From assembly GCA_026027325.1 (NCBI GenBank), contig JAMSLZ010000002.1:1116001-1180000 (forward strand): 64,000 nt of DNA, given 5' to 3'. The translations under genes were made by a program, and so were the position numbers. Below the pieces are notes generated by a model. That model was not told the DNA's origin and did not search any database. It saw nothing but the letters and a program-made list of their open reading frames with translations. The DNA comes from Actinomucor elegans. Its lineage: Eukaryota > Mucoromycota > Mucoromycetes > Mucorales > Mucoraceae. Below are positions 1-13,065 of this stretch, piece by piece. Each line of letters starts with the position of its first letter. Position 1 is the first letter of the stretch.

Positions 1-116
1 ACCTCGAAGTACTTTAGCTGAAAAGTTGACTTGGAAAGGCAATGGAAAGAAAGTTTTCTTGTATTGAGGTACAAAGACATTCTATATAGATGGTATTATT
101 AGCATTTGATAAATTT

Positions 117-149
<33 letters not shown>

Positions 150-3100
150 CTTACGGAAGGTGTGGAGATAGTTTTACCCTCCGTAGGCAAACCTTCAATA
201 AAGTTTACTAAAGCCTTTGTATTACTTTCGACGGCATCTTCGCCGGAAGTAATAGCAATACGAAGCGAAGACTGAGTTAAAACAGCTGAAGCGATTTGCT
301 TGAGCTTGTCTACCACATCCGATATATCTTGTTGAGCAGCCAAACGGCTCATAAAGTTGACTTGGGTCATACCACTCATAAGTTCTGCGTTGTGCATACC
401 AGGCGTTAAACTAGCTCCAGCATATGTACGTGCAAAAATATGACCAGAATCTGCAATTGAGTTGACCATGGATGAAGCATTCTATAAAACAGTTAGAAAT
501 CATTGTAACTATGATCAAATCAGTATTACTTACACCATTAATCAGAGTCTTTAACTTTTCTGTATCATCAAAGTTGGTCTCGTGAATCAACTTGGCCAGA
601 ATACTATACATTCTATCAATATTACGATCCAAGCAGTTACCTACCAAAGCAATGCCTTCTTCGATATGATCAATATCAGAATGGTTAGTCGTTAACGTGG
701 TAGAGGCACGAAGACCACCTGTATACAAGCGAATTTCATCATCGATTTCAGCCATAGACTGTTGGCGCGTGCCTAACGATAAAAGAGAGTCACAGAATAA
801 AGGCAAGTACATTTTGAGATCATCAGGGAGTGAAGGCAAGGTACTAATGGCTCTGAAATACGTGATGCCGTTGGTAGAAGTGGTTCTCCATTGAACAGGT
901 GTATTACAAAGGCCTGTATGCTCCAATACTGTATGCTTAGCTTTGAGGGCAATGTCGCTCAGCTGCAAAGATGGAAGACAAGAAAGGTCCTCCGTGGTAT
1001 CTTGAGAGGCGAGCAAATCTTGACCGTCTTTTGCGATTTGCTTCTTGTCAGCGTCTGTTAAAGACTCAATCTTTTGATTCAATCTGGATTTTTCTTCAGC
1101 TATCAAGTCGGCGGTGTATTTTTCATCAGGACGCATCGTGAATGAGAGTGTATGAGGATTGTTGAGTAGGTACTTGTCAATGCGGCTCTCAAAGAAGTTG
1201 CCCTGAGCCAATTCAGATTTGAGACGATCGATATTCTATATACAAAAATACTTGTTAGTAAAAGGCACTTACTGTAGCAGCATTGGACGTACCTTGTTGA
1301 TCTCTAAAAGATCAATTGGATCAACACCATTGAACCATCCAGAAGTGATGCCATGCATAAGAGTGAGACCAAAATCAGCAGTTTTCTATATAGAAGTTAC
1401 TATCTATAGTTTCTAACCTTCTAATTAGATGGCTTACATGCTTTTGGCCGAGTTCCATTTGATGAATAGCAGCTTCAATTCGCTTGGGGTCAAACCCTTC
1501 TTGTTTCACTTGTTCAAGCACAGATTTGATGGTTGATTTCACCTTGTCTACATCAGTGTCCTTTACACCTTGTAACCCAATAGACATTGAGCTTGTACTA
1601 TACAAAGCATCAATAACCACACATAATGCATCGCACTAAAACAAACGTACCTGGTGCTATTATCATAACCTGTGTTGGAAGAAAATTCAGATCCAAGATT
1701 GGTATCAATCAAAGCCTTGTACATGGGTGAAGCATGTCCATCCAACAAGAGATACGATAATAGGCGCATCGAAAATGTTTCAAACGTATCCTATTACTCA
1801 TCAGTATATAGCACAAAATATCAAGTAAACAAGACTTACAGTAGATTGATTGGTAAGGTAAGATAATGAAAGTTTTGTCTGTCTATCCATTGGGCTCACT
1901 ATAGTATATGTATAAGTAATATTGCTCTCCATTCCAACCAATGCTACTTACTAGGGTCCAATGCACATGTTGTCTCTACAGATTTGGGTCCAGTCCAAGG
2001 CTGAGCGATCTTGTTCACAAATGGTACCTCTGACTGTTCAAATCCCTTTAATCGTTCTCCAACCGCAGCTAAATGATCCTCTAATGGGAAATTGCCATAG
2101 GTGTAGAAACGAGCATTGCTGGGATGATAATGTTTCTTGTGAAAATCGAGTAATTGTTGATGCGTCAAGTCGGTAATGTACTTGGGATCACCTCCACTGG
2201 AAAACTCGTAGGTGGTGCCAGGAAACATAGCTTGTTGCATACGTACATAGTACAAGTAGTTGGCATCCGACTAAAACATTCAAATTGGTTTACTCCTTTA
2301 TATGCTGTAAAAAAAAAAAAAAACTCCATCCAACTTACTGTTTGTCCTTTCATCTCGTTATACACAACACCCTTGAATTGAATTGGCGTAGTAGTATCTG
2401 AATAAAGTGAATAGATCAGCCATCATTCCAATTCCCACTTTTTTTTTTGGAAAGCTAGTATTTACCTGTAGGCACTTCATGTTCTAAACGCCATCCTTCT
2501 TGCTTAAAATCAAGTCGATCAAGTTTGGGATGCAACGCAGCGTCCAAATACACATCTCTTAAATTGTTATAATCGGCTGGATTTGTGGTGGCAAAGGGAT
2601 AAATGGTATAATCACTGGCTAATAATCATTCAGTCACCTTCTATATCCCTGTATCTACCTGATACATACCTGTAAATGCATTCATAAAGGTAGCTAAACT
2701 ACGATTAAGCATCTTGAAAAAAGGATCTCTGACAGGATACTTTTGACTGCCACACAAGGTTGTATGTTCCTATATGCATCTTATTAGACTTTCATATCCT
2801 TATGCACTCTAACAAAAAGGTCCCTACCAAAATATGAGGTACACCTGTATCGTTGCTGACAGGTGTATGAAATCCAACTGCAAACACGTTATTGGCATCG
2901 TCTCGATCAATATGCAAATGCTGAGCTCCTGTCGCTTCGTGTTTGAGCGCAATGGCAGTTAATTCAAGTTCTGGTACTTTGCGAACCTATATAGAGTAAG
3001 TATGTGTACCGAAAAATCAATATTATACAACTATACTTGTTGAACTTGGTAGCCTTGAAGCTTTTGACCAGGGGTCAGAATAGCTAAACTTTGACGTTAG

Positions 3101-3200
3101 TTCTCAAGTTTTACAAAGTATTACAGGTTATACCTTTGGAAGTGTAGCTACGGATACTCCTTTGCAAGAAGCGACTAGAGATACCTAGTTGCGTTGACAT
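1..3200 (-). CDS. CYM1: Mitochondrial presequence protease (PreP/Cym1, M16C metallopeptidase), 3' end outside window
   Basis: M16C zinc peptidase that degrades cleaved mitochondrial targeting peptides in the matrix. The start at 3200 opens a short Arg/Ser-rich leader ([19 protein letters not shown]) typical of a mitochondrial presequence. Joining exons gives [11 protein letters not shown], then the inverted zinc motif HILEH followed by TTLCGS, VYNEMKG, and [14 protein letters not shown], all characteristic of PreP. The leftmost exon reads [20 protein letters not shown], a PreP C-terminal segment, and runs off the window at base 1, so the protein is incomplete here. About a dozen short introns interrupt it; one (about 2772-2828) falls between HIL and EH of the zinc motif. 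Family assignment is firm; exon ends were read by eye. Confidence 0.93.
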
Positions 3201-5419
3201 GTTTTTTTTGGCGGTATTGTAGAGGGAAAACGCTGATAAAATATAGCACGAAAAAATATATAGAAAAATGATATCACGTTTTGGTATTGACTTGAAACTC
3301 AGTTGCCTCAAAACAAAAGCTTGCATTACTGTTATCAGAAATACTTGTTAGATACGATATCTGGCCTGAATCAGCTCAACTATCTATATAGTTTACTGTA
3401 ATAAAGTAAGTGTACTCGTTATGTATTTGTTAAATAACTGTTATAGTAGATACAGTAGCTTATTTCAAACATGTAAAAGAAAGCAGATGCGATGTCAAGT
3501 CAGAATTGGTTGAAGAGCATAGAGTTATTACAAATGGGATGATTTCTGAATCAATCGCAGAGCTAAAACCTTAAATAATCAGTATAAGCCTGATCAATCC
3601 TCAGCTTTTTTTCTGATTGTTCTAAATAGGCTATAAACATAACAAGTCCTACCTAGCTGTTTGAGTGGTCAAACATTGTATCTATAACGCCAGTTAGGAA
3701 TTTCAAAAAAATACTTGTAGTGTCATGTAAGTCTACTTGTTGACCCTTAACTTCTACTGGTTCCTTATTAAGTATCTCGTTGGCGATGTTGAAACAAAGC
3801 ATTCATTCCAATGGTATACCGCTGCTAGAAATATGTAAATCTTTGGATGTGCAAAATAAATATTAAGAATTCGTTAAAAAATACTTCAAAGGAGACAGAT
3901 AATTTAGGTGTTGATTAGTATCGAAATGGGTCAAAAGATGAATAGTTGGGGTGGTTATATCAACAGAGAAGGAAAATGAAGTGATGGGCTGCGAAGGCTA
4001 GTACAGTTAGAGTGAGATATAGCAAATGTTTAAAAATATGTATATCTTTGAGAATGAGAGAAAGTAGGGTTTTGACGTATAAAGAATGAATGGCAGGCCA
4101 AATTTGGAGTTACAGAGGACACAAGGAGAGGAAATGGAGATCCTATCTACTGAGCAATGCAGAGAACAGCAAACAGAGCAAACAGACAGGAAGATGTAGG
4201 ATATAAACAGTAATAAATAGTCAATGGCACAGCATAACAATGGAATTTGAATACAATTCTATGCTTCACTTAATTTTGGCGCATAATTTACTAAAGGTAT
4301 TCCTAAGCCCTTCAACCTTTATTACCACACTTTCATACACAAGTCTATTTCCAAATGGCATCTATACAATGTGACGATTGTAATAAAGACTTTAATACTC
4401 CAAATGCGTGAAACAATCAGTTAAATATGTCAAGGTTTTCAAAATTAACACGCTAGTTTTTGATTTTTGTTAGGAAATGAGACAGAAGACGAAAAAAAGT
4501 TAGCACTCTTAAAGTGGGAGCGAAAAAAGAAAGTAAATGCTGGTATTGGTAGGCTTATTGGTGACCTTGTGACAATAATTACCAATGGTCCTTATTCTGG
4601 TGTTGTGGATTCTAGTAACTGTATTGAACTAGATATAGATATGACAAATAATATGAATATAGACTAGTTCATATATACGAAAACTATAAATACTACTGCT
4701 GTCTTTTTCTGACCGGCACTATACTGCTTGATGGGGAAAAATGCATTCTTATCAACACCATTGAGGTGTATGGACAAGTACCTTTACCCGATCCATACTA
4801 TGAGCAATTTTTAAATTTAGTTTGAATAAGAACACCATTAAAAAAAAAGTAAAGTTGAAAAGCTATAGAAGTCGTGTAATGCTGAAAAGATCAAGAAATC
4901 CTTGAGTCATATTGTTGCTGAACGTTTTAATGCCAATGATGATCTGGTCTTGAGTGGTAGCAAAGCTTTGGAGCAATGCTTACAAGGAGCTTCTGCTGAA
5001 CTATCAGACACGATCAACATAATGACTAATCACACAGCCAAAGGAATACTTGAAGGATTCAAAGGTGAAGTATGACTACCTTCTAATATGTATTTTGTTT
5101 TATATTAACTTTCCAACACATACTATATTATTCTTTTGTTATACTTATTATTGCTATTAATTGTAGCCCCCTCATGTACAGTTATCATCTCTTTCTTCAT
5201 GTGCACTTATTATTTTATGCGTTATTTCATTTCTTTTAAAAAAAGCAAACAAATTTCACAGTGGTCCAAATTGTTTTTAAACAAAGTTCAAATTTTTGAA
5301 TAATGATGGCAGAAAGGGATTAATAAGATTCAAATTCCTATCGGAAGATCAGGCAATTGCGTTTCGCAGTGCTTTTTTTGTATTTTCTTTGCTTTTTTTA
5401 AACTACACACATATACGAA
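3201..5419. other. Gene-poor A/T-rich stretch between CYM1 and RMD5
   Basis: This stretch holds the upstream region of CYM1 and then A/T-rich sequence with homopolymer runs. The only gene-like signal is a set of broken reading frames at about 4356-5075, listed separately. No RNA gene or intact CDS is seen. Confidence 0.6.
4356..5075 (+). pseudogene. Decayed gene fragments of unknown family
   Basis: Four short stretches have coding-like composition but do not join into one frame. The first starts with ATG near 4356 and has a Cys pair (QCDDCNKDF), then stops. The second (about 4472-4667) is Lys/Glu-rich and contains KKLALLKWERKKKVNAG. The third (about 4728-4823) contains NTIEVYGQVPLPDPYYEQFL. 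The fourth (about 4882-5075) follows a possible CTATAG acceptor and contains AERFNANDDLVLSGSKALEQ before a TGA. I tried a splice between the first two; the phase gives an immediate stop. I do not recognise the family. This is most likely a relic, but a gene with unusual introns is not excluded. Confidence 0.35.
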
Positions 5420-6863
5420 ATGAACACCATTTTAACTTCATGTCAAGACATGCGAAACAAACAATCCATTATGCAAGACACTGTCTTGGATAAGTTAGCT
5501 TCATTCAAGGAATTACTTGAAACCACCAAAGCATCACTTGCTGAAGGTAATTTCTGGAATACATAATATATGCAAACCAAGTAACCTATACCATGCATAG
5601 ATCAAGACCCACAACCAAGTTTTTTAAAATTACAAGAGTCTGCCAAGAAACTACAGTTTCAAAAGCCCCAAAAAGAGTTTCAAAGTGCTTTATCTAAATT
5701 CAACAAAGACCTAGACAGAGTAATAAGAGATAGCTTTCTAACGGAACATTTATGCTAATCAATAACTGCAGAAATTCAAGCAGGATATCTCAGTTATATA
5801 TCATCCAGAAGCATTTGCAGGAAAAGAAGACTTGATTTACCGTGCTTTAGCTCTGCATTTTACAAGGCAAGGCCAGTTTAAACTATGTGAGGATTTCATG
5901 AACGAAGCAGAAATACCGGTAGATGACGAATTACGTGATACGGTCGAGAAACTCAAGAATGAATTTGAACAAATGTATACCGTGTTATATCAATTGGAAA
6001 AACAGAATAACTTGAGTCCTGCTATTAGGTATGTCTATAAAGTTTTGAATAAAGATGTGCAATTAACCTCTTTCAATAGTTGGGCTCAAAATCATAGTGA
6101 AGGGTTAAAGAAGCTGGGCAGTTCGTTAGAGTTTAACTTGCATCGTTTGAAATTTATTCAATTATTATTAAACACGGACGCTATGGCTGCCGTCATGTAT
6201 GGGCGATCTCACTTTACTCAGTTTGGAGAGAAGCATTTTTCAGGCAAGTACATGCAGATAGACGCGTATATCAATAATTAGTAACTTGTTCTTTAGAAAT
6301 CAAAAGACTAATGACGGCACCTCTTTATATAAACAACTCGTCCAAATCGCGTCAACAAGACTTATCCCGCACGCGCTATGCAGATCTATGTTCGTCTACT
6401 AATTGGATAGATATCAAACAAGAGTTCCAAAGAGATTTCTGTTCCTTGTTGAAAATGAGTGCTGAAAGTCCACTCTATACCAGGTAAATATACCACCTAA
6501 CCAAATTATTCAAACTAACCAACCCTTTTTATCAGTGTCTTTGTTGGTACTACTGCATTACCTGTTATCATGAAACTATATACTATCATGTCTAGTAAGA
6601 AAACTGAATGGAGTGCTCAAGATGAATTGCCTGTTGAAATTCCTTTGGATGAAGGACTAAGATATCACTCAGTATTTGCTTGTCCTGTTTCTAAAGAACA
6701 AGCCACTGATGAAAACCCACCCATGATGATGCCTTGTGGTCATGTTGTCTGTAAAGAAAGTTTAACAAGACTTTCTAGAAGCAGCAGAGCTTCTTCTCGA
6801 TTCAAATGTCCTTATTGTCCTTCAGAATCTTGTGTCGATCAAGCAGTTCAAGTTTATTTTTAA
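5420..6863 (+). CDS. RMD5: GID/CTLH E3 ubiquitin ligase subunit Rmd5 (RMND5-like), CTLH plus degenerate RING
   Basis: RING subunit of the GID/CTLH ubiquitin ligase, which in yeast marks gluconeogenic enzymes for degradation. The spliced product has an N-terminal helical part, a LisH/CTLH region ([20 protein letters not shown], then [13 protein letters not shown]), and a C-terminal RING starting CPVSKEQ, with [14 protein letters not shown] and FKCPYCPSE, ending at QVYF. The second zinc-ligand position is Ser (CPVS), as is usual for RMND5 proteins. Introns: 5547-5600, 5720-5771, one starting at 6244 or 6248 and ending 6296, and 6484-6535. For the third, a GC donor at 6244 gives HFSEIKRLM, closer to family sequence, while the GT donor at 6248 gives HFSGKIKRLM. 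The start at 5420 is the best ATG in frame but is not proven. Confidence 0.93.
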
Positions 6864-6879
6864 TAATAAAAAAAAATTA

Positions 6880-8771
6880 CTAATTTAAACTCTTGGCTTT
6901 ATACAAGACAATATAAGCAGTGTGCCAATCTCCACCACCATCAAGACGTTCAATATCAGCATCCTGAAGCACAGATACCTTGTCATCATCAAATTTGTGC
7001 CATTCATTTGCAGCTTTCTTAACCCAAGCGATGTAGTGACCTGAGTCAGCAGAACGACCCACATGTGTCAAAACTGCAACCAACTCATATTGTCCAGTAG
7101 GATTGCACCCAACATCCTTGATCAATTCGGGATCTAAGTAATCTGTCCAATCAACCTTTTCTTCCTCTTGATCTGTCTCCATAGGTGCTACTGCTGCTGC
7201 AGTAGAACCACCACTGATATCATTGTTCATCTTTCTACGTTTTTCATCTCTTTCTTTAGCAATCTTTTTATCTTCTACTTGCTTGATCTTCAACTTGGCT
7301 TTTGTGAACTTGTTTTGAAGCTCTGGGGTACAAATCTCGGTAGCATCGAATTCAAGAGGAAACTTGACCTTGCGCAAGATCTTGGCCTTGACTTGTTCTT
7401 GAGGCTTCCAGAAGAAACGAACAAATTGAATAGGCAGGTACTGAGGCAGACGGCTGACGCGAGATTTACGTTGATATTTGGCCGTACGATTTAAAGTAGG
7501 TGAATTCTTTTCTAATTCTTCGTTTAAAGACTCCAGAATACCATTGATCATGTAGTTAATATCTATTGAAAACAAGTGATTAGCTATTGTATATTAAGTG
7601 TATACGAAAAAAAAAAGAGCTCTTACTGATAGAGATATGACAGCTGAGTTTATTAAAAGTATCGACAGTAACTGCCTTTTCTTCTTCAGGCGCTTCTTCA
7701 CAAATTGTTCTATTCATGCATGGTTAGTTTCCCCCTTTATATTCTTACTTCTGTTTAACTGCTTACTCGGTCTTTAATTCACCAGTCATGTAACGTTCAA
7801 TAAAGTTCTTTTCATTATCATCTTTAGGTAGTTTCGCTTTCAAAACTGAAACAAGTTCACTCCAGCACTCTTCAGCATCCTGCTGCATAGGAATACCGCC
7901 TTGTCCTGTTTGAGAGAACTGGGGGAATGATTGACGAAGCATTTGCCAGAATACCAAAGGAGGGAATCCATCCGAAACCTTGGCAAGATTCACAAAGAGA
8001 TCACGAAGACTTGCGACTAAATTGCCACGATTATCAACGCCGTTTAAACCACCTTGGTATCTCACCAAAGAAGATTGAAGTTCAGGCATAGCGCGCATAC
8101 ATTGCAAAGTAGCATTCTAATGTCCGGTTTCATTCAAGTTACTCTTTTTTTGCTTTCTATTTGTGTAAAAGAATTGTAGGGCTTACCATATAACACGTAT
8201 TACCGAGATTCTCTAATCCAGGTGGAATATCCAACTAAGTTAAATATGTCAGTGATAAAAAAAAAGGGGGTGACCAAGCTGCGCAGTTATCAACTTACTG
8301 CCTCAGCTACTTGAGCATCTGTCATATCTTCCAAAAACTGGACAGGCTTTGGTGGAGGTTTAGGGAGCTCACCAGCAGTGCCCATCATCATGAAACTATG
8401 GCCCTATAAATAAACTGGATGAACATCATGCCCATATTTATGTAATCTATTATTTCTCTACCTCCTTCAAGTTTAGTTTGTTTAGGTCAGTATCATCCTA
8501 CAAAAAAGAGTTTGAATAACGGAAACGGGCAATACAATATACTATAGCTACCTTTAAGATACCGCCTTTGACCATGATCTTTTGGCGCTCGGGAGGAACA
8601 CCAGTTTGTGAATAGATTTGAGTCTTGAAAAGTTCAGCGGACTCATCAGTATCTATGCCAATGGAGAGGTCAGATACATCGCGCGTTTCATTCGTTCTTT
8701 TAGAAGTTACCTAGTTCCAAGTTGTCAAACTTCTTTCCACTCCATTTAACTGTAACATTGATCTTAGGCAT
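6880..8771 (-). CDS. UBP6: Proteasome-associated ubiquitin carboxyl-terminal hydrolase (Ubp6/USP14)
   Basis: Cysteine deubiquitinase that docks on the 26S proteasome base and trims ubiquitin chains. From the start at 8771 the product begins with a ubiquitin-like domain (MPKINVTVKWSGKKFDNLEL; later KIMVKGGIL). The Cys box reads ENLGNTCYMN, with the catalytic Cys codon at 8193-8195, and an intron follows directly after its Met. Downstream are QQDAEECWSEL, ITVDTFNKL-like sequence, and the His box RSADSGHYIAWVK with WHKFDDDKVS. It ends KAKSLN. The order UBL plus USP fold and the length (about 480 residues) match Ubp6/USP14. Short introns split it into about seven exons. Its stop lies 16 bases from the RMD5 stop on the other strand. 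Confidence 0.95.
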
Positions 8772-10883
8772 TTTTGTTTTTTTTTCTATAACTCGTTCTT
8801 GTTGAATTACAAAGAGAAAGAAAGCAGGTCGACGCGCGTTATGTAGAACAGTTTAATTGGCAGGACTCAAAAAAGGGAAGATGGGTTTAAATAAATCTGT
8901 GATATGATTGGAGAGCGGAGATGGCATGTTTGTAAACTAAAGATGGAACAATCAATGTCATCCATCTCGAGATCTTAACCAATGTCGGTCAAATGTCACA
9001 TATGACAGCATGTATATGTTTAGAATGAACTACATGACCCAACAAAACCATTGCTTAGCAAAAATACTGAAATTGTTAAATTTTCAAGATAGATTTCAAA
9101 TAAATAATCGGTTCATCTAGATTGCAAGCTTTAATATAAAGTATAAATACACTCAGTTGTGAAATGTATATATTAGCCATATATTAACTATCTACAAAAA
9201 CTGAAAATGCTATAAATTTAAAATCATTCAACTGGTATTTATATTATTGTAGTATATTTACAACTTTATTTGCTGCAATAATTTAAATGGAATATCCGAA
9301 AATCAAAACTTTGTCGATACTAGTTGCGAATATATACGCGATTATATGATCTCAAGGTCATTTATTGTATAATTTATGGATTAGCCCTTTCAGTTACTAT
9401 CATTATTGATGTATTTGCAAGTCATCAAGGACTTTGAATAGCAATCAGTGATATAGATCATAATTTCATATTTTTTTAAGGCCCATTCAGAAACCTGACA
9501 AGAGTTTTGATCCGACCCTTAATAGCCAAGGGAGTATCAATACTCAAAAATAATATTAGAAAAATGCACACACATTTGTTTTGTGCTTCAAAGAATGTAA
9601 ATATCGTTTAATATTTCCTTTAACTTATGAATGAGGGATATATGGAATATAAGTTGAATTCTACTACAAAAGGGACTATAATAATTCGATCACGCTGAAC
9701 GTGCGGTTTGTTTATGAATGTAAAAGAAAGACCAAGATCTCTATATTGCACAGCCTGAGATCTATTAAATATTGTATTATTATTGAATGCCAGACTAGAT
9801 GAGCTGAGATCTTAAATATGTGTAGTGCTTTGTATCTTGACACCGCATAGTATCGTCCAGATAGATGCTCATTCTAAAGATTGTATGTTAATTACCTCCC
9901 AAAACCGTCAATGAATTAGAAAGTTGCCTTCGATAAAAAAAAGGTTTCCTTTATATATCTAGTTATAACACAATGGCTTAGTATCAATAAAAGTATCAAA
10001 AATACATCTTTGGATACTCGTTAATATACTTATCTTATTTTATTAAAATAATATATTTTGAAAATGTCATCTTCAAGTTTCAAAAAGAAAAAGAAAATGT
10101 GGCTCACATATTATTTTTGACTTTTCTATATTTTTCAATCAATGTCGATGTAATATTATGTTTAAAAAATCAGTACGTACTCAGAATGAAACACAATGTC
10201 TTTCAGAACTATTATTTGATAAAACTTCCATAGTTATATTACGTCTTGACAATTGGCGTGCTTTTAATAGCTCTCTTGACCCCATCCTAGTCAAATATTG
10301 CATATTGTTACTAGGACACATAGTATCTAGAATAAACTAGCTTCATCCACAAGGGTTTTTATTTGGCGGAAATGAGTTGAATGCATTATGGTATTGGTGA
10401 CTAAAAGTATACTACGTGTACTGCATAAAAACTATTTATCAAGATCTAGTTTTCTGGCGGATATTGGTCCAATGTCGTATCTGAACAGTACAGTGCATAA
10501 ACAGGTAATAACAATCATAGTGTTTCATTGCTGATGTATAATTGCTTATTATATCTTATTATATCTTTATTTATTCTTAATGTAGGTATTTAATCTTTCC
10601 AGCAATGACATTATTATGATTGACAGGATCAGAGATATAAATTGGTTACAAGGTTATAATGCCATGCGTCCTTTGAAATCAAGATAATACAAAAAAGAAA
10701 TCCAATAAATATTATTGCATTTAATTGAATAGATTTACTTGACAGATTTGCTGTCAATTACAATAATACAGAATTATACACATTTCCTATAACTTTGGTA
10801 TGTTTAAATTCGATTTAATTATTATTAAGACATTATATAAAAGAAACACATACAATATAGTCGAGTGAAGAAAATAAGGTTAT
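8772..10883. other. A/T-rich intergenic region with degenerate dispersed repeats
   Basis: Just upstream of UBP6 is a CT/T-rich promoter-like stretch. The rest is strongly A/T-rich with no supported CDS; the 60-residue open frame at 10158-10340 has no recognisable content. A copy of the dispersed repeat lies at 8946-9040. The segment around 9785-9815 (GAATGCCAGACTAGATGAGC then TGAGATCTT) resembles 40085-40115. Confidence 0.65.
8946..9040 (-). repeat. Dispersed A/T-rich repeat, copy 1
   Basis: On the minus strand it reads a GTAGTTCATTCTAAACATAT end, then ATGTGACATTTGACC, then CATTGGTTAAGATCTCGAGA. The same blocks in the same order occur near 40641-40815 and 48012-48066. Boundaries are approximate. 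Confidence 0.55.
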
Positions 10884-13065
10884 CTATGATACATTTGCAC
10901 CATCAGGTTTCAAGATGAGTGGCTGATGACTCACTTCATCAATAGTATGAGGAGGGTGTGATACAATGGTATTATGACTGAGGGGGCTAACATTTTTATA
11001 ATGAACCGCAGTTCCACTGGAAGTACTTGACTCGTCCTCATATTTAGTAATTAATGAAGGGGCTACAGGAGGTGATGGATAAGATGCAGTAAGTTTGCTA
11101 ATAGGCACCTCTTGGTACTGCTTGTCAATTTCGTCCCAATTCACTTCAATAGTTTCATGTTTAGTATCAGTCATGTGCTTATTATGTTCGTCTTCTCCCT
11201 GATCTTTCTTGTTTTGTTTGGCTCTTTTTTTGCGTAAACAGAAAATAATGGAGGCTAAAGCAAGGATACCCTAAAATAAAGGCCTAATAAATACAAATGT
11301 CCCCTCTCTCCTACACAGTTTCGATAGCTAACTTATCACTTACTACTATAGCAGCACCGACTGAAATACCTGCAACAGCACCAGTGCTGAGTCCTTCTGA
11401 TGAATCATATTCATAAGGTTGGTCGCGACTCGATTCTAAAGACACATTTGGGTCTGTGTATTTTTGTACATAGGTAATCGAAGATGGGTTGGATATATTG
11501 AGAACAATAGGCAAGCTGGTAACTTTAGAAATAGCATCGATACCATTCACAATGAAAAGAGTGTCTTTGTTTGCCAAAATAGCTAGTCGATAAACTAATG
11601 AGTTAAAAAAAAAAAATAAAAAAAAAAAAATAGACAAGTTGTCAGCTTACCATTGTGCCTTGATCGGAATAGGTCGACAAAAGGCGCTTCAATATTTTGT
11701 TGAGTCCAGGTAAAGCTTTTTAAATCAAGAGTGTAACAGTAATCGCTAGAAACTATCAATGTATGTTACTGAGTAAAACAGTATTTACTAAAAAAGTGGA
11801 CATAACATACCGACGTCGTTTTTTTCACCACCGTAAAGCAAAACAGTAGATTCTCCATTGGGCACTAATATATAGAGAATACATTGAGAAAATCAAACAA
11901 GACATGCCGACTGATATTTACAGAAAGTAGTTGTATGAGAATCACGCATGGTAGGAATAGTATCACCATTCAAAGTTTGGTTTCCCCAGGCACCGCTTAC
12001 GGTATCAAATGTGAGAGCATACGCCATTGAGTGCCAAATCTCTGTTACGCCTGCTTTATATCCAGGATAGAAAGTATCCTCATAAGTACCTCCAAAATAA
12101 AAAATCTTTTTGGAAATTGGATCAAACACAGAAGTTTGTAAAGCTGAAAAGACACTGGGTGCATTTGTTTGAGATGGGGTTGACCAGGGCTAAAGAAGTA
12201 CATAAGTTCAGGCGGACTATTCATAGCCGATTTCGTCTACTTACACTGTTTGCGTTGTTAATGTCAAGATAAGTGACACCTGTATATCCAATATATCGTG
12301 AAGCTCCACTGTTGAATTCGGTTGCTGTAAGGTTTTGATTTGTAGCAATGGTCCATTTTGTGTTTTTATAACTATTGTTTTATATGTTAGTTGAGAAAAT
12401 ATATTGTATTGAGTAAACTTACTCTTCCCAGCCACCATAGAAAGCGAGCCCTTTGGAAGGCACTACAGCAGTTGCTGCGTAATATCTATTAAGTAGTTCA
12501 TAAATAGGTTATGATTAGATGCTTGGCATAATCAGGCAAGGAAGTATGCTCTCCTACATTTGTCTGTTGCCAAAAGTGCCCTCCATGTAATTGGCGTATT
12601 TCTTCCAAGTATTATCTTCAGCATTGTATACGATAGTTTGATCTACCATGGCTACATCTGTTCCACCATAACCACCACTGAGAACGAGCCGAGTTCCTTC
12701 TATAGCTTCACACTGACTATTTTCTCTTCTCTGGTTATTGATACCAGCAGTATTAGGTATCACAGGCTTCCAATTATTCTCGAGTTCAGTCATGTTTGCC
12801 CCATTTGCTTTGCTGATATCGAGCATAAACATAGTAGAGTCGGGTATTTCTTCATCTCGTGTTCCATAGGATCCACCATAACAGTATATCTTATTTAACA
12901 ATAATCCGCAACCTAGGTATTAGATAGTCTGTAAGTCTGAAAGCAATTTTATGGGCTAATCATTTTACATGAGCTGAAACGTGCTGTTGAAGGAGCTTGA
13001 GCTTGGGCCTTTACAGAGGCAGCGGTTGCTACTAAAAGAAGAGAAACTGATTTCGATAATCTCAT
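10884..13065 (-). CDS. Secreted Kelch-repeat (galactose-oxidase-like beta-propeller) membrane protein
   Basis: Start at 13065 gives a clear signal peptide (MRLSKSVSLLLVATAASVKA). The body has Kelch-type blades visible as repeated GG turns: IYCYGGSYG, VLSGGYGG, FYGGW, IFYFGGTYED and LLYGGEK, with aromatic/Gly spacing typical of Kelch. After the propeller a Gly/Ala-rich transmembrane helix (GLSTGAVAGISVGAAIV continuing GILALASIIFCLRKKR across an intron) is followed by a basic stop-transfer and a hydrophilic cytosolic tail of about 120 residues rich in Ser/Pro. So it should be a type I membrane protein with an extracellular propeller. About ten short introns. The ligand is unknown; galactose-oxidase catalytic residues were not identified, so no enzyme activity is claimed. 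Confidence 0.85.
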
